From Phytoseiulus persimilis (Eukaryota; Arthropoda; Arachnida; Mesostigmata; Phytoseiidae), in contig CM075101.1 in the NCBI GenBank assembly GCA_037576195.1, forward strand, positions 3,658,001 to 3,722,000: a stretch of DNA of 64,000 bases, read 5' to 3'. The translations under genes were made by a program, and so were the position numbers. Numbering within the stretch: the first letter of the stretch is position 1; each line of letters begins with the position of its first letter. The notes beneath the pieces are model-generated. The model did no database searches, was not told the origin of the DNA, and was given only the letters and a program-made list of their open reading frames with translations. Positions 1 through 12,571 of the stretch are shown here, piece by piece.

Positions 1-630
1 TCGGGTCGGCGGACGCGGAAACTTCGGCCTGCAAAGAAATCACCCTCGAATGGGCTCGGAAGGGAGCGCCGGAGCCCTCCTGCGGAGAAACGTGGTCCTG
101 GCGGAGCCTCCTCGGGGCTCCTGATTGAGACACAGGAGACCCGCGGCTTCGATAAGGAACGAAGTCTACGAACTGATGATTAGGAAAAGCGGGGCGTGCA
201 GAGAATTATGGAAGCTCTGGCGGGGTGACTGAATGTTAGTCGAGAGCTCTCACCGGATCGAAGCGGAACGGAGTGCCTCGTGAACTCGTTGGTCGCTGAT
301 TACTCCGCATTTCCGTCGGCTGCGAACCCAGCGGACGAGAGTTGTTCCCTCGCAGTTTCTTCTCATTCGTCGCCTCCCCTCTCGATTAACCTGATCCCAT
401 GTGCGTGTCCTGATGTCTGTCCTGCGAAGGGTCTGTGTGTGCGGTGTGAGAGCTAGCGTGCGTGTTGCTTTCGGTGATTACTCTTCGGTCCGTTCACTTT
501 TGTTACTGTGCAGCTCCAGCAGGAAATAGTCTCGAATAAGCCGGAAATTCAATCATTCATTGATCTTATCTAGATGCTTCCTGAACGAGGGAGCCGAGTG
601 AGCCCGAAAGCCAATGATGGCCGAGGAGGC

Positions 631-651
631 GAGAGAGAGAGAGAGAGAGAG
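631..651. repeat. (GA)n microsatellite
   Basis: A perfect GA dinucleotide run of about ten units. GA tracts near animal promoters can bind GAGA-type factors, but nothing here shows such a use. Confidence 0.95.
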
Positions 652-2212
652 TAAGGCAAACCAGCGTACAACGACCGAGAGGACGGAGCGAGACGGAGGA
701 AGATAATAAGCAGCATGCGTCGCCGTTGTTGAACGAAGGTAGCAAAGCCGTTTTACTGAGAACGTTCGTCGCGGGAACGTTGTCCCACCGACGATCGAAC
801 GGCATTCCTGACGAGGTAGTTTAAGACGCCGACTCGAAACCATTCCCACATAATGAGAGGCACGCCGACGGAACGAACGAAGGAATCCACTGCGAGAGGA
901 CGTGACTGCCTCGGAACAATGAATACCCCGAACTGTTCCTGAATCACGATGAGTCTCTATCCTCCGAATCGCTCGATCGATCATTCGTTGGGTCATTTCC
1001 TATCATTCGTCCGCTCAATCAGCCGTTCCAACAATCAAACATCCATCGATCCACGTCCAGCAGCCGGGTCGGGCTGTTTGCTGATTCGTGCTGGGAACGC
1101 AAAAGAGGAAGTGCTCGAAAACTGCGGCACAAAGCCCGTCCGCTCGCTATTCATCCGCGGCCATTGACGAAACAATGAGCGAACAATGAGTTATAAAATA
1201 CAGCATGAATATTACAATACCATTGATGGGGAATTCGTTTGGCTCTTCCAGCGGAACACTCCGTTCTGCAACAAATGTCTGTCCCCAGACGACCTGGCAG
1301 TCCTCCTCGCGACTGCGCTCCGGGGGTACCTGCACTGAAACAAACAGCTGCCGGACATGCGTTGTTCCCGTTCTCTTCCTCCCTTGTGTCTGATCGCTAT
1401 ACTCTCGCCCCGCTGCCATTGAAAATCGCTTGTATTTGATCACACGCTGATCCTCAAGAAGGAGAGGACAGCGATGATGATGACTCCGGCGATACCGGGG
1501 CCGTTGCAGGACTCGATGATGATGTCGGCATCAAGCGCTGCCAATAGAGTGTATATTAAAGAAGTAAAAGGAGCGCGGGAAAGGAACAGACGGCTAAGGA
1601 AGCTATGTTGGCAACACCTGCAGTCTCGTTGGCTGCTTCGTTCGAACGAGCCGGCAACACCATCAGCTGTATAAGTCAATATAGTGGGGCGGCTTTATTG
1701 TTCTCCTTTATTGGGAAGATTGCCTCGTAAAAGGCAACATTATAAGACGCATTAAAAAACTACCTCCGGCCGGCCGAGCAGCCTACCGGTCTGCCCGACT
1801 GACTCGCTCGGTGGCCTGACTCACTCAGCGACCTCCGACTGCTGAGTCCGTCACGTCTACAAATCACAAATATTTCCACCGCGGAGACTCCGATCGAGCC
1901 GGAGATCATGAAGGCCGTTCACTTGTTTCGAGCCATGGAGATCACCATCGCATCCTCCTATAGTCTTGAAACATGACGGTGAGGTATAATTTCCCAGTCA
2001 AGATTCAGGCGCTTAGCTTCCAGACGGCTTCGGGTGGAAATCCACTCGAGCCGCCGTAGATCCTTCCGACGGGTCAGACCCCAAAAGAGGACTGTTTCCG
2101 GACGATTTCTCCGACTCGCCCCCAACTCCCGGGTCCCGATACGAGGGGACCTAGTCGCCGAGAGGTGTGGTTGACGAACTTCGGTTTCCGTTCTCGTCTC
2201 CCGCTGAAGACC

Positions 2213-2248
2213 GAGAGAGAGAGAGGGAGAGAGAAAGCGAGAGAGAGG
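2213..2248. repeat. Imperfect (GA)n microsatellite
   Basis: A GA dinucleotide tract interrupted by GG and AAGC. It creates the Ser/Leu-rich shadow frames seen on the minus strand at this place. Confidence 0.9.
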
Positions 2249-5200
2249 AACATCCCGTTCCTATCGTCGGACCGTTCGAGACTACTATCCGCGGTCGAAA
2301 ATGGGTCAAACAGGATCCAACAGAACCGCTGTCGGCTTGACGAAGACAAATCAACAGAGTCGTTGTTCGTTGGCTGGGTCCAACACGTTATGCTCGGAGT
2401 CATAAATCTGGCCATGACGCATCTCGTCCTGGTAGGATCACCCGCTACAGGATGAGAGGGACATGCACTACGCACTGCCTCCATGCAACGCGCCGGTACC
2501 TTTGGTCGGGGCTTCCAACATGCACTTCCAACAATAAAAGCATTCGTGCCATCGGACTCCCGGGACGGACCCGCCATAATCCACCAGAAGGACGCCCGGA
2601 CTCTAATGTCGGTTTGAGCGGCGAACCCAGATGGACGAGGGTGACGACGGCGGCGTCGACAGCGACGACGGAGTCCACCACAACAACAACCATCACCACC
2701 ATCAGGACGAGCAAATGGAGTTTTGGAGCATTTGCAGCCTTGGAGACCAACGGCGGGGACGGCGGCGGCATCCAATGAATAGAAATCGTCTCCCTCGTCA
2801 TCATGGTCGCCGCCGACAAAGTTAAGCAGAGACAGACCCGTTTGCCCTCTGCCTGTTCACTGCCGATCCTTTGAGTGGCAAAGACGCTGGTGCCAAAGAA
2901 GAGAGGAAGAACAGAAAAAGCTCCAGTAGAAGCTTTCTTTGATTTCCTGCCCGGTTGAGTTAAGTTTGCCGGCGAGCGGAAAAGGACGTCGGCAAAGGGG
3001 AAGCCAGGCTCGGGAAGAACAGGCGGACGAGTAGCGCTTGTCATGAGTAAAGCGGCGGCGGCGGTTGAAAACGTTCGAGGCAGGAAGACGACAACGACAG
3101 ACTGAGAGACCAGGCGACGCAGCTCCTTCACGGAGATAGAGAGAACGATAGAGACGGAGAACGCGAGTGATACAAAGAGGGGAATGGCGGTAGGAGCAGC
3201 GTACTCTCTGGAGCCTAGCCAAGCTTTTGTTTAGGCTGTGGGCCACGTTGGCAAACGGCGCGCCAGGGGTCGGGTCGGGGAGCTGCGAGCGGGAAAAATG
3301 GGAATGAAATAGAAGAAAGATTCCTCTGGTCGCTCGTAATTTGAAGAAGATGAGCGGAATGATTCACAACAGACACGCTCGCCCGACACACAAAGAGACG
3401 AACCCTCCACCCCAGTTACGGGGCTCCCCTCTCCCCGGCCCCACATGTCATCCGAAGGGTACGTGACATCGAGGGAAAGGGGCGACCGCTAAACTCCGGA
3501 CTGGCGCGACGCAATTAGAAATTCGAAATTGAAGAGACACGAGGAAGGGGAAACGAAGACACGAATTCAAGCCCAAAGGGTAGTTGCTCTTCTTCCGGGT
3601 TCGAGAGTCACCATCTTTCCTCACACTCTGATTGCAGACGACGTCGAAGTACAGCAATAGGTGCTGATAACGACCTTCGAGCCACATCACGGGAAACGTA
3701 TGAGTCAACCTGTGGACGGCTTCCCATCAACAGCTACGCTACGGTCAGACTTGCGGAATATGGGAGTAGCTCAATCGCATTCGAATGAACCTGTCAGCTC
3801 CAGCCACATTTTTTTGATGGACAAATTGCCAGAGCCTAATCTGTGCAGCTGTTCCGGCAGCACCAGCGCCCGATTTATGCCTTCGAAATGCCATGTGTCC
3901 GTCGAGAACATCATTGACAGCGAATAAACCGTCGCGGTGAGCAACACATTTTCTCAGGTTCTCCTTCCGTGCTCATGGTTCAAATGAGGGAAATGCACTC
4001 CGAGAGACTGATTCGCTCTGTGTCGTCGAAAATGAGCGCATGTCTCGCATGGATTTTATCCTCACGTTGAGTCGAAAGAATTTCATGCAGTACTGAGGCT
4101 TGCTTTGTGTGCGACTGCTCGTCTTCGGTCTAAGCTGCTCGAATCTCTACGCATTCATTGGTTCGAGCAGCAGGAGGACGAGGAGGACGATCGATTCACC
4201 GCTACAACGAAGCGGCTTGAATATTGGGCGTCAACCGGGAACGCCATACGCATGGCTAATCACGTGCCGATGACTCTACCGAGCCAGTACCGGGAGGAAG
4301 AGAAAAGTCAGAAGAGCTCGTCTTCCGTTTGAAACGACCCCGACCCGATCGTCGCCGACCTCCTTTGAGCCGAAGGTCACCGATACATGCTTCGACCGAA
4401 GTGAGTCGTCACTCCAATTGAAGGGAATCAGAGCGCGAGAGGGCACCTTGTGGTGGAAATTTCACTTCCACCCACGATGGAATCGAATCCCCTATCCTCT
4501 TGAAGCAACGGACCGCGAATCATTCTCATGAAGAATGCCATGAGGTCAGATCTCGAACGACGGATCCGATCCCCTATCGTTGACCCGAACAACGCGGAGT
4601 TTCGACGCCGCTCTCCCACGGGGGACTCTTCCTTTCTCTTGAGAACAGTTCGGAGCCTGAGCGCCGGAATCCGAGTTCTTTGCAAGATGCGTAACAATCA
4701 AGTCGTCGAGGCAGCGGGGCGGACACAAACCAAGCGTTTGGGACGGAGACGTCGGAGTGGTGGGGCAGGTGGCGAGCGACGCGACAGGATAACAAGCGAG
4801 GAGGCTGGCAGACTCGAGATTGCTCAGGATCCAGAAAGAGTAGTCCTCGGGCCTCAGGAGACGGGAGCCCCTGTCGTCCGGCTGTTTGTTTATGCTCAAT
4901 AAATATATACGAACGTTTTTCAACCCAGACTATATTTGGAGCACCGGAGACAGCGCTGAGCGATTCTCCTGCTCCTTTGTGAGATCGATGCCCTCACAGA
5001 TATTGTTGTCAGCCATGTTGCTCCATCAGCCGTTGCTGTTGTATGGATGCAGCAGTTGGGGTCGTCGTCGAAAATGTCGTTGTTTATGTTCTACCTACAT
5101 GTTAAGGCGACGGAGACTTTTACTTCGTCACCGAACGGAGAATGTCAGGGCATCCGTTAGGATCCGTCACACAGAGTGAGGGAGCTGGGGAATAGTTTGC

Positions 5201-6759
5201 AAATTCAAACAGCCGAACTCCTTCCTTCCTGGGGTCTCTGCTTCCGACGGCGCGAGGACACACGGAACGAAACTACTGTCGTTGGGGAAGTCTTGTTATA
5301 GGAAGTTTTCCCCTCGGCAGTCGGTTTTGACGGTCAAGCCAAGATCCTCTTCCTCTCTTCTCATTTCGTTTGGCAAAGTGTTCTCTGCGGACGGTAGCTG
5401 GAGCGGAAGATGCACTTTGAATGTTCTGTGAAAAGCTTTCGAGCCCAGAGATGGGTACTCGGTGGCGGAGAGACGCAGGGGCCCTCGTAGGCGCTATATG
5501 GACTCGAACAGTGCCAGGATATAAGCCACATCGAAAACGATACCGGCACACCGGGGAACCAGGCGCAGAGGAAGGGTCCAGGAGGCAGTTCCGAAACAGC
5601 CGTTCTCAAACCCTGCTCTTGCGAATATGGTTCCAGGATGCCGATCCTGGTTTTGCCTCGTCTCGCCCCGCTATGAAGAGTGGCGCAGAAGGCGTCCCTT
5701 CCGAACATTTGCCGGCATACCCTCACGGGAACAGAGGCAGTTCCGTCGCATGTACAGTCCTCATGGGGAGTTCGTCCGAGGCATTCCGGAGGAACAGCAT
5801 TCGGGGAGAGGTCATCTCGCTCCGAGGAGGTTTCGTTGAGAAGCACGTTGGGACATTTCCCCGGGGGAAAATGGGTCAAACACGTGTTTCCAAAGTTTTG
5901 GCGTGCATTTTCAGGGCTCCAGCGTTCCGAGCGTCGTTACTCGGCGCGCGGAAGAGTCTCATGTACGTTCTGTTTGCACGCCCGTCCGCCCGCTCCCTAC
6001 AAACTAATGACCGAGCTGCGGATTTTTGGACCGGCGAGTTTTTGTCGGCGTGGTATTCTCCGACAGCCACTGGCGTCCTCAATGCTGTTTTCTTTGTTCG
6101 GCCCTAACGATGCCATCTCGCCGGACACCTGGTTGCATCACTCATTCCGGCCCACGGAGAACTCACGAGAACAGTGGAAAAACTACGAACGACGATGCCA
6201 TGAGACATCGTCTCCGCCTCTGCGGTCGTCGTCTGGCATTTTTCCGAACAGAGGGACCACTTGCGGGACTCGTTGTGCCCGTATCCAACAAGACGACCTA
6301 GGTCCTCCTCGCTCTGTTTGTGGCCGCTCTCGGTTCGGGAATAATGTTGATGAGAATTATTCAACTGGAACGGAAGTATATTTCCATAAATCAAAGCCGG
6401 GAGAATAGGATCTGCAACTTTGGGCCCGTCTGACCGCGCTCGGGCTGGCGCTACCACAAGAAGGCTCCCGACCGAAAACGGGGACGACTCCGGCAGACGG
6501 GCGGGCGGGAGAACGGAAGCAAGCTTCCAGGATCCCGTCGTTCCTCCCAACGTGGAGAAATCGATGCGGAGGCTCTCGGGAATGGAACTCTACGTCACTG
6601 GCAGAGGATGCTGCGAGGAGGATCGAGCTCCGTTTCAGAGATCGAGGGCCTGTTCCGGGCGATGCTCGGATCCACTGGATCGTAATCGTCGCCACTGTAG
6701 TTTCTGTTTATCTTTCTGTTTATATTGCTACGACTGCCTTTATCGTTGTCGTCGCGCTC

Positions 6760-6880
6760 TTGATTTCGTGACACCCGTTGTCACTGTAGTCGCCGTCATT
6801 GTTGCCGCTGTTGCGGCGAGCGCCATTGTTGTTGTTGTTGCAGCCGCCAATGTTGCCGCAGCTGCTGCCGCTGTTCTTGT
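6760..6880. repeat. Imperfect trinucleotide tract (GTT/GCC/GCT units)
   Basis: About 120 bases built from GTT, GTC, GCC and GCT units, giving Val/Ala-rich translation on the plus strand and Asn/Gly-rich translation on the minus strand. Both frames look like by-products of the repeat rather than proteins. Confidence 0.7.
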
Positions 6881-9800
6881 CTCGGTGGGTTATCTCGAAC
6901 GGAAGTCCCAAACCATGGCATGGCGGGAGCTAAACGGAAATGGAGTACAGCGGCTCCGTGTTAAGTTTAAATAGTCTGCCATTTGGTCAGACCGTGAGCA
7001 ACGAAGCGAAATGCTTTCTTACCAAACGGATGAACCGGCGGAGGCTCTCGTCGTCGTTCTGAATCATCGTCCAACGCTCACGACTGAAAACTCCCGCAGA
7101 TTTGGGGGACAGGAGGGAAGCGACAACATCCCGCTAGGCTCTGGACGCGCGTATAGGGAAACTCTCGTACACTGCGGCTAATGTCCGACCTACTTCTGAA
7201 AGTCTCTTCCGAATTGTCTCGACTCGAGGCCAGTCGAGGGGGGGGGCTCTTTGAGGTCGGTACACCTTTCTTCGTTACCGGAGGGTGGCCTGTCAGTCGA
7301 CGAGTCACTCGTTGGGCACTCTAATTCGTAGCACATCGTTCGTTAGGAGGAGATTTACATAAAATTCGGGTTGGGAGAAACGAACAGATGAGGGAGAAGG
7401 ATTGGCTCAGAGAGAGAATGTGCCCTCGACGTGAATTACAACGTCTTCCGAGAGATGAGCTGGAGTTCTCTACTCTTCGCTGGCGCTCTCGTTCGCCGTT
7501 GAGCGGATCCCATCAATTGAGCCCCGGAATAGAAACGAAATCTCGTTCAGCCGCGCGTTCGACAATGTTGTGCGCGTATCCGCGGACTCACCAGATTTTC
7601 TAATTTCGTCCGTGACGGCGTCCTAGCCCCGAGCTGAGTCACGAAGTTCCGTTCGGATCTCTCTCTCGGAGGAGAGCCACAGACGCACTGTGACGCGGGA
7701 ACGAGCGAGGGTCACGGAATCTGTCGGATACGTGGACGCATCGAGAACATCGTGGAAGGAGATATCCGAGAGATTCCGTTGCGGCAAGAGTGCACCACTA
7801 GCTCTTCGGAGGCTCGAAGAGGAAGTCATCAAAATTTGCAGCGGTGCCGCTCGGAAGTTCGAGTCACCGGCGTCGATTCTGCAAGTAGGCGAAACTTCTT
7901 CATATTTCCCTCATTTCCGAACGAACAAGAGCCAAGAACACGACACGGGCACACGCATATCGTTACCCGCCGTCACCGACGTTCCCAATACAAGCTCGAC
8001 GATGACTCCGTCTTTTCCGATGCAACCGAATCCGAGCAGACATATAGGGGTCGTCGGCGGGAGACGGGAATATGGATCGCGGGTAGAAGAGAAAATCCGA
8101 AAGAAGACGTCGCTGTCGATTTTTTCCGTCGGCGTAGCGAGGCACGATAGGCAAGGAAAAAAATGAATATTCGAAACAGCCCTCCATCGGCGCAGCAGCC
8201 CTACTTAACAAGAATATCGACTATTTCAACTAAACTGAGGAGCTGAACAATGTTTGGACAGGCGGAACCCCTTCGGGAATCCCAATGAAAGCGGCAGCCC
8301 GTTGAGCGCAGTCTATTTTCGAAGCGCTGGTGCGACGTGTTTAGTACGTTTCCTTCCTGAAAATAGTTTGTTGACAACTGGCGGCGAGCCTGTCTGTGCG
8401 TGAGAGAAGAACTTTTTTTTCTGGTCTGTTCACGTCTCCTGCTCTTCGGGATCAAACACCTTCGTGTAGGAAATCCGGGAGGAAATTATGCTGGATTCGG
8501 GGAGTAGGCGCCCGAACGGAGCCTGCGCTCATATTCTGAGACGATTCGTATCGCATGAATAACGAGGGTCTGCAGACAGCGTTCTCGCTCGGAAGCGAGC
8601 CTGCTTGGAATTAACGACGCAAGCCCCGACGGCGAACTGAGCTTTTCGGATATCTCGGCCGAAATGTTTCGTGTTGATAGCATCCTAGTTGTGCTCGCTG
8701 CCTCGACGCCGGTGTCTGCGGTAGTGGTCGTCGACGCGGTAGGAGCGCAGGCTGGCTGGTGATGGAAGAGAGTCGGTCGGTCGCTACTATTAGCGAGCCT
8801 GTTTACACTGGAAGGTAATGAACCAACGAGCGCGCATATTAGCCGTTGTTGCGAATAGGTTTCGGTGTCTCCGGATACGATTGTGTACGTTAGCGAAGTC
8901 GAACGAAGGAACAAGAGTGGTACGTTCTGCGGGTGCGGACCCGAGGTGCGCGCACCCTTTTTCCGTGAGGCCGGTGGAGACACCGATCGATCTCCGCCGA
9001 CGGGGCAACTGGAGGATCGCTCGAGACGACGTCGGGACGAACCAACGGAGATGTCGAAAGGCGAGTCGGAGCCGGCTGGCCGCTTGGGGAGTCTGAGGAA
9101 ATATCGTCCTCAATCCACACCTACCAGAAGCTCCTGCGGACAGAGGATGCGAACGAGCGCAGCGGGGGATATTGGTCGCCAGAGGTCGAAAAGGACATGG
9201 GACCGTATCCGAGCGAGCTCAAGGATCCGCACGTTCTCGCAAACAGCAAAACGCGAAACGTCGATTACGGACGCCGTGAACGAGGATCCCCACTCGTAGA
9301 ATAGCCCGGGAAGCGCGACGATCGCGAACCCGATGCGAGGGGTCTTCTCTTTGCCGTCTCTAGCTGTCGATAGGATTATCGTTCGGGATAGCGACGAGGT
9401 GCTCTGCTGCCGCGATGTCCGCTCCTATTTGCTCCTCTGATAAGGGTTTCTTTTTGGTCTCGCCCATTCTTCCTCGTCGTCCTTCTCCACGGACTTGCGC
9501 ACACAGACACGCCGAAAATTACCCGTCCCAACGACGAGCGAGCAAAACTCCTCTCGCCGTAAACCTCTAACGAGTGAACGGGATAAGATTCCCGACGTTT
9601 GCGAAGGTTTACCGCTATGAGCGCTCGTCGGAGCTGCTATCATTGTGGGTTTGATTGATAAAATCATACGAGTTCTCCTTCCCGGTGCGACGAGACGTGT
9701 CCCGACAGACGAGTTCCCGAAGCGTAACCTCCACTCCATCGGGACCGCAGCGCCGGAGTGCTCATTGTCGTCGCTGGGTGACTGAGCGAGTCCGTCGTGG

Positions 9801-11361
9801 AGACTTCAGAGCTGCGTGGGAGGTACTCCCTCCTCTCGAGCTCAAGGGCGATCCTCTCTGATGCTTCGAACGGCTGCGCAGCACAACTGGACCACAACAC
9901 AAACTACGACAGATTTTTGCTTTTTCCTCCCCTAGCCTTCCGGTCTCAGAGTCGCCTTCTTTGACCATCAAAAGCAGCCTCGTTCGCTGGGTCTCTGGTT
10001 ACAAAGTTTCCGGAGGTAAGGCCTCGGAGTCTAGCTGGAGAGAATCGACTTCCCGACACGACTGGTCCGATAACGGCCATTGTCGAGATCCTTGGAAGCG
10101 TTCGGGAGTGAGCACTTGTGCTCGGCGAGCGGGACGTCTGGGATCTCGTATGCGTCACGTCGAGGAGCTCGGGACCCCACTACAAAGGAACAGTGTTTAT
10201 GCAAATGGCGGATCATCACTCATAGCTATATGCAGAAGTAGGCTGTGTGCGAGCTGGGAGTCCCCTCGAGCGTCCCCGACCGTTGCTCCACGGGAGCTAC
10301 AAGCCACTGGGTGTCAAACATCCTGCCGGATAGATTTTCTCCCTCCTGTGATTCCTACACCCGATGGAATCTCTGTTTTCGCTCTTTGGGGGCAGCGGGA
10401 TCGCAGTTATTCATTTTCGGAAATTCCATGAGCACTTCTGGTCGACTTCCGCTGTGTGGTCGCTGGAAGAGCTACGGAGCATGATCGGAGGGGTAATTCC
10501 TGGAGTTCCGGTGTTCTGAACCGAGCGTTGAACGGTCGACGGGTAGAGTTCGGATTCGGTGAGACTGCCTGTGGTCCAGACAACTCGGCGCGAGGCGAGC
10601 CAGCACGTAAATGAGCGCTTCTATATGCTGCTTTTGAAGTTTCCGAATCGCGTCGCCGTGATCGGTTTCGAAAAGCTCAGCAGTTTGTCGCGAGTTCCCA
10701 GCGATCCATTTGCATCCTGAGACTGGCTGTTCAAAAAGCGCAAAATGTAGGCAGTCGCGCATTTCCTCGCGGAGAGATCGGAAGAGGCGGGGGGGGGGGA
10801 AGCGTCTGAGCATGGAGCGTTTAAGCGACCAAGGCTTTTATCGCCGCCTTCAGTGGCGTCGTTGGCAATAGTTCGCACGTCAAAGCGGCGGCCGGGAAGG
10901 AGGCACTAGAGGCAACCTCGGGGAAAATTCGTTTTACCTCGAGGAGCGGTTCCCGCTCGAGAGTTTATCCCGGAATTTTAGGCTGGCGCACATCGGCAAA
11001 CTCGCGTACTACTAGCGGGATGCGGGAAGATATCGCGTTATCCCTCGACGCGAACTCATTTTCTGCGGAGTGCGAACTCAGCCAGCCCGGATTCGTTGCC
11101 ACACAGCTCCTGGAGGGAGCTGGGGAGCACGGGCCTGACGGGAAGCTCAACGCGAGGAGAGGAACAAGACGGTTGCAAGGAACCGTCGACGCTGTATGAT
11201 CCCACGCGTGGATATCGCGCGGTTTGCTTCCGCGTCGATGCAGAACCCCAATCATTAATAAACCTAAGTGCTCATGCGACTGCCCCAAAACAGTGGTAAT
11301 CGCTCGCTCGCAAGCAACGACCTTCAAAGCTAATTCATTAATATAGACTCCGCTCTGCCAG

Positions 11362-11389
<28 letters not shown>
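11362..11389. repeat. Poly(C) homopolymer, 28 C
   Basis: An uninterrupted run of 28 C, followed by T, CCCA and another six C. On the minus strand it would encode poly-Gly inside a 334-codon open frame, which I regard as spurious. It is the longest homopolymer in the window. Confidence 0.97.
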
Positions 11390-11392
<3 letters not shown>

Positions 11393-12497
11393 CACCCCCC
11401 GCTGCACTCTGACTCTTCTGATTTGTCTGTCTGGGAACTCCGGACTTTCCCGGACTTCCAACATCAGCCTCTTGTGAGCAGCTTGGGCGCGAGGGAGTTC
11501 TGCCTGGCTGAGTAGATGCCACGATGAGCAGGTTCCTGATTGGATTCGGGCTCCACGATGAAGCTGGACGTAGATGCGTTGAGCCGTCGTCGGAGCACTT
11601 ATCTCGATCAGAGAGCGATTTCCTTTCACGACGGCGCAGGTGACTGCTCCCGGCCCGTCTCCCCCCGAAAATTGTTGATTCCTTCCGCTCCTCGTCACCG
11701 ACGTCACAAACGAACTCGAAGTTGAATTGATTTCGTCGAAAGACAAATAAGAGCTTTTCCGTTGTTTTTCGGCGGATCGAGGAGCGAAGTGCCGCATGCG
11801 AGCCCCGAGCTGTTGTAAAACCTCCCCCGGTGCCACGATCCTCGCGAATACTCGGGAGTTCCGAGCGAGATGTCCTCCTCTTCTTCTCGGAACAAATTGA
11901 GCACTTGTTTTTGAGTTTGCAGCTCGTTGGAATGAATCGAACACGTGCCCCTAATTCGCTAGTTCGCAAGCGGCTCTCGCAAATAGACAGCCGGGGCTCG
12001 ATGCGCGAGGTTCCAAACTCGGCAGTTTCGGTTGTTCTTTCTTCCAGCGGGGAACGAGCGAGAATTTATTGACAGTTACTTCAATCGGGCCGCATCTCCC
12101 CGGCTGCGGGCGAACGATCTAGGAAAGGGTATCATCGTCTCCGTCGTACGTACATACATATGTACGGTCGGCCGTCTGAGGAGGATGCCGCGCCGTCATG
12201 CGCTCAACCCTCCTTCTCCCAACCCGAAGCCCATATTTCGTCGGAGTGCCCTGACCCGAATCGTTCCCGCACTTTTTAAATTCAGGTTGATTTATCTGTC
12301 GATCCGCGTGCCATCCGGAGAACCGGCCGTCCGGCGAGCTCAGCTGTCTGAAGTTTCCTTTCTCTTCGAACGTCGTCTCCTCCCCCCCTTCTACCCCTGG
12401 TTTCGCTCGCGCAATCCCTCACGTCGCCGTCTTCGCTCCGCAGTTCCGTTCGGCGGCGCGGCGAGCTCCCACGATGAGGATATCTACGTAGCCTTGA

Positions 12498-12571
12498 GGG
12501 CCGGTCGGTCGGCGTGCCTGGCAGCGAGCGGGCGGGCGGACGGCCGGGCGGACGGGCAGGCAGGCGGGCGA
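12498..12571. repeat. Degenerate tetranucleotide tract (GGGC/GGAC/GGTC units)
   Basis: About 70 bases of imperfect four-base units such as GGTC, GGGC, GGAC and GGCA. Its four-base period means all frames are open, which explains the Arg/Gly/Pro-rich open frames on both strands here. Confidence 0.85.

Noticed and set aside
2074-2775. 233-codon minus-strand open frame
   Set aside because: Its middle and end are built by GA and GCC-type repeats (Ser/Leu and Arg runs), and no conserved motif is visible.
4528-4902. 124-codon frame ending on an AATAAA
   Set aside because: The AATAAATATATA overlapping its stop is suggestive, but the protein is Arg-rich with no known domain, and a minus-strand frame covers the same bases.
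10965-11969. 334-codon open frame on the minus strand
   Set aside because: Long, but it crosses the 28-C run (poly-Gly in translation), has no domain, and overlaps other open frames on both strands. It is probably chance in CpG-rich sequence.
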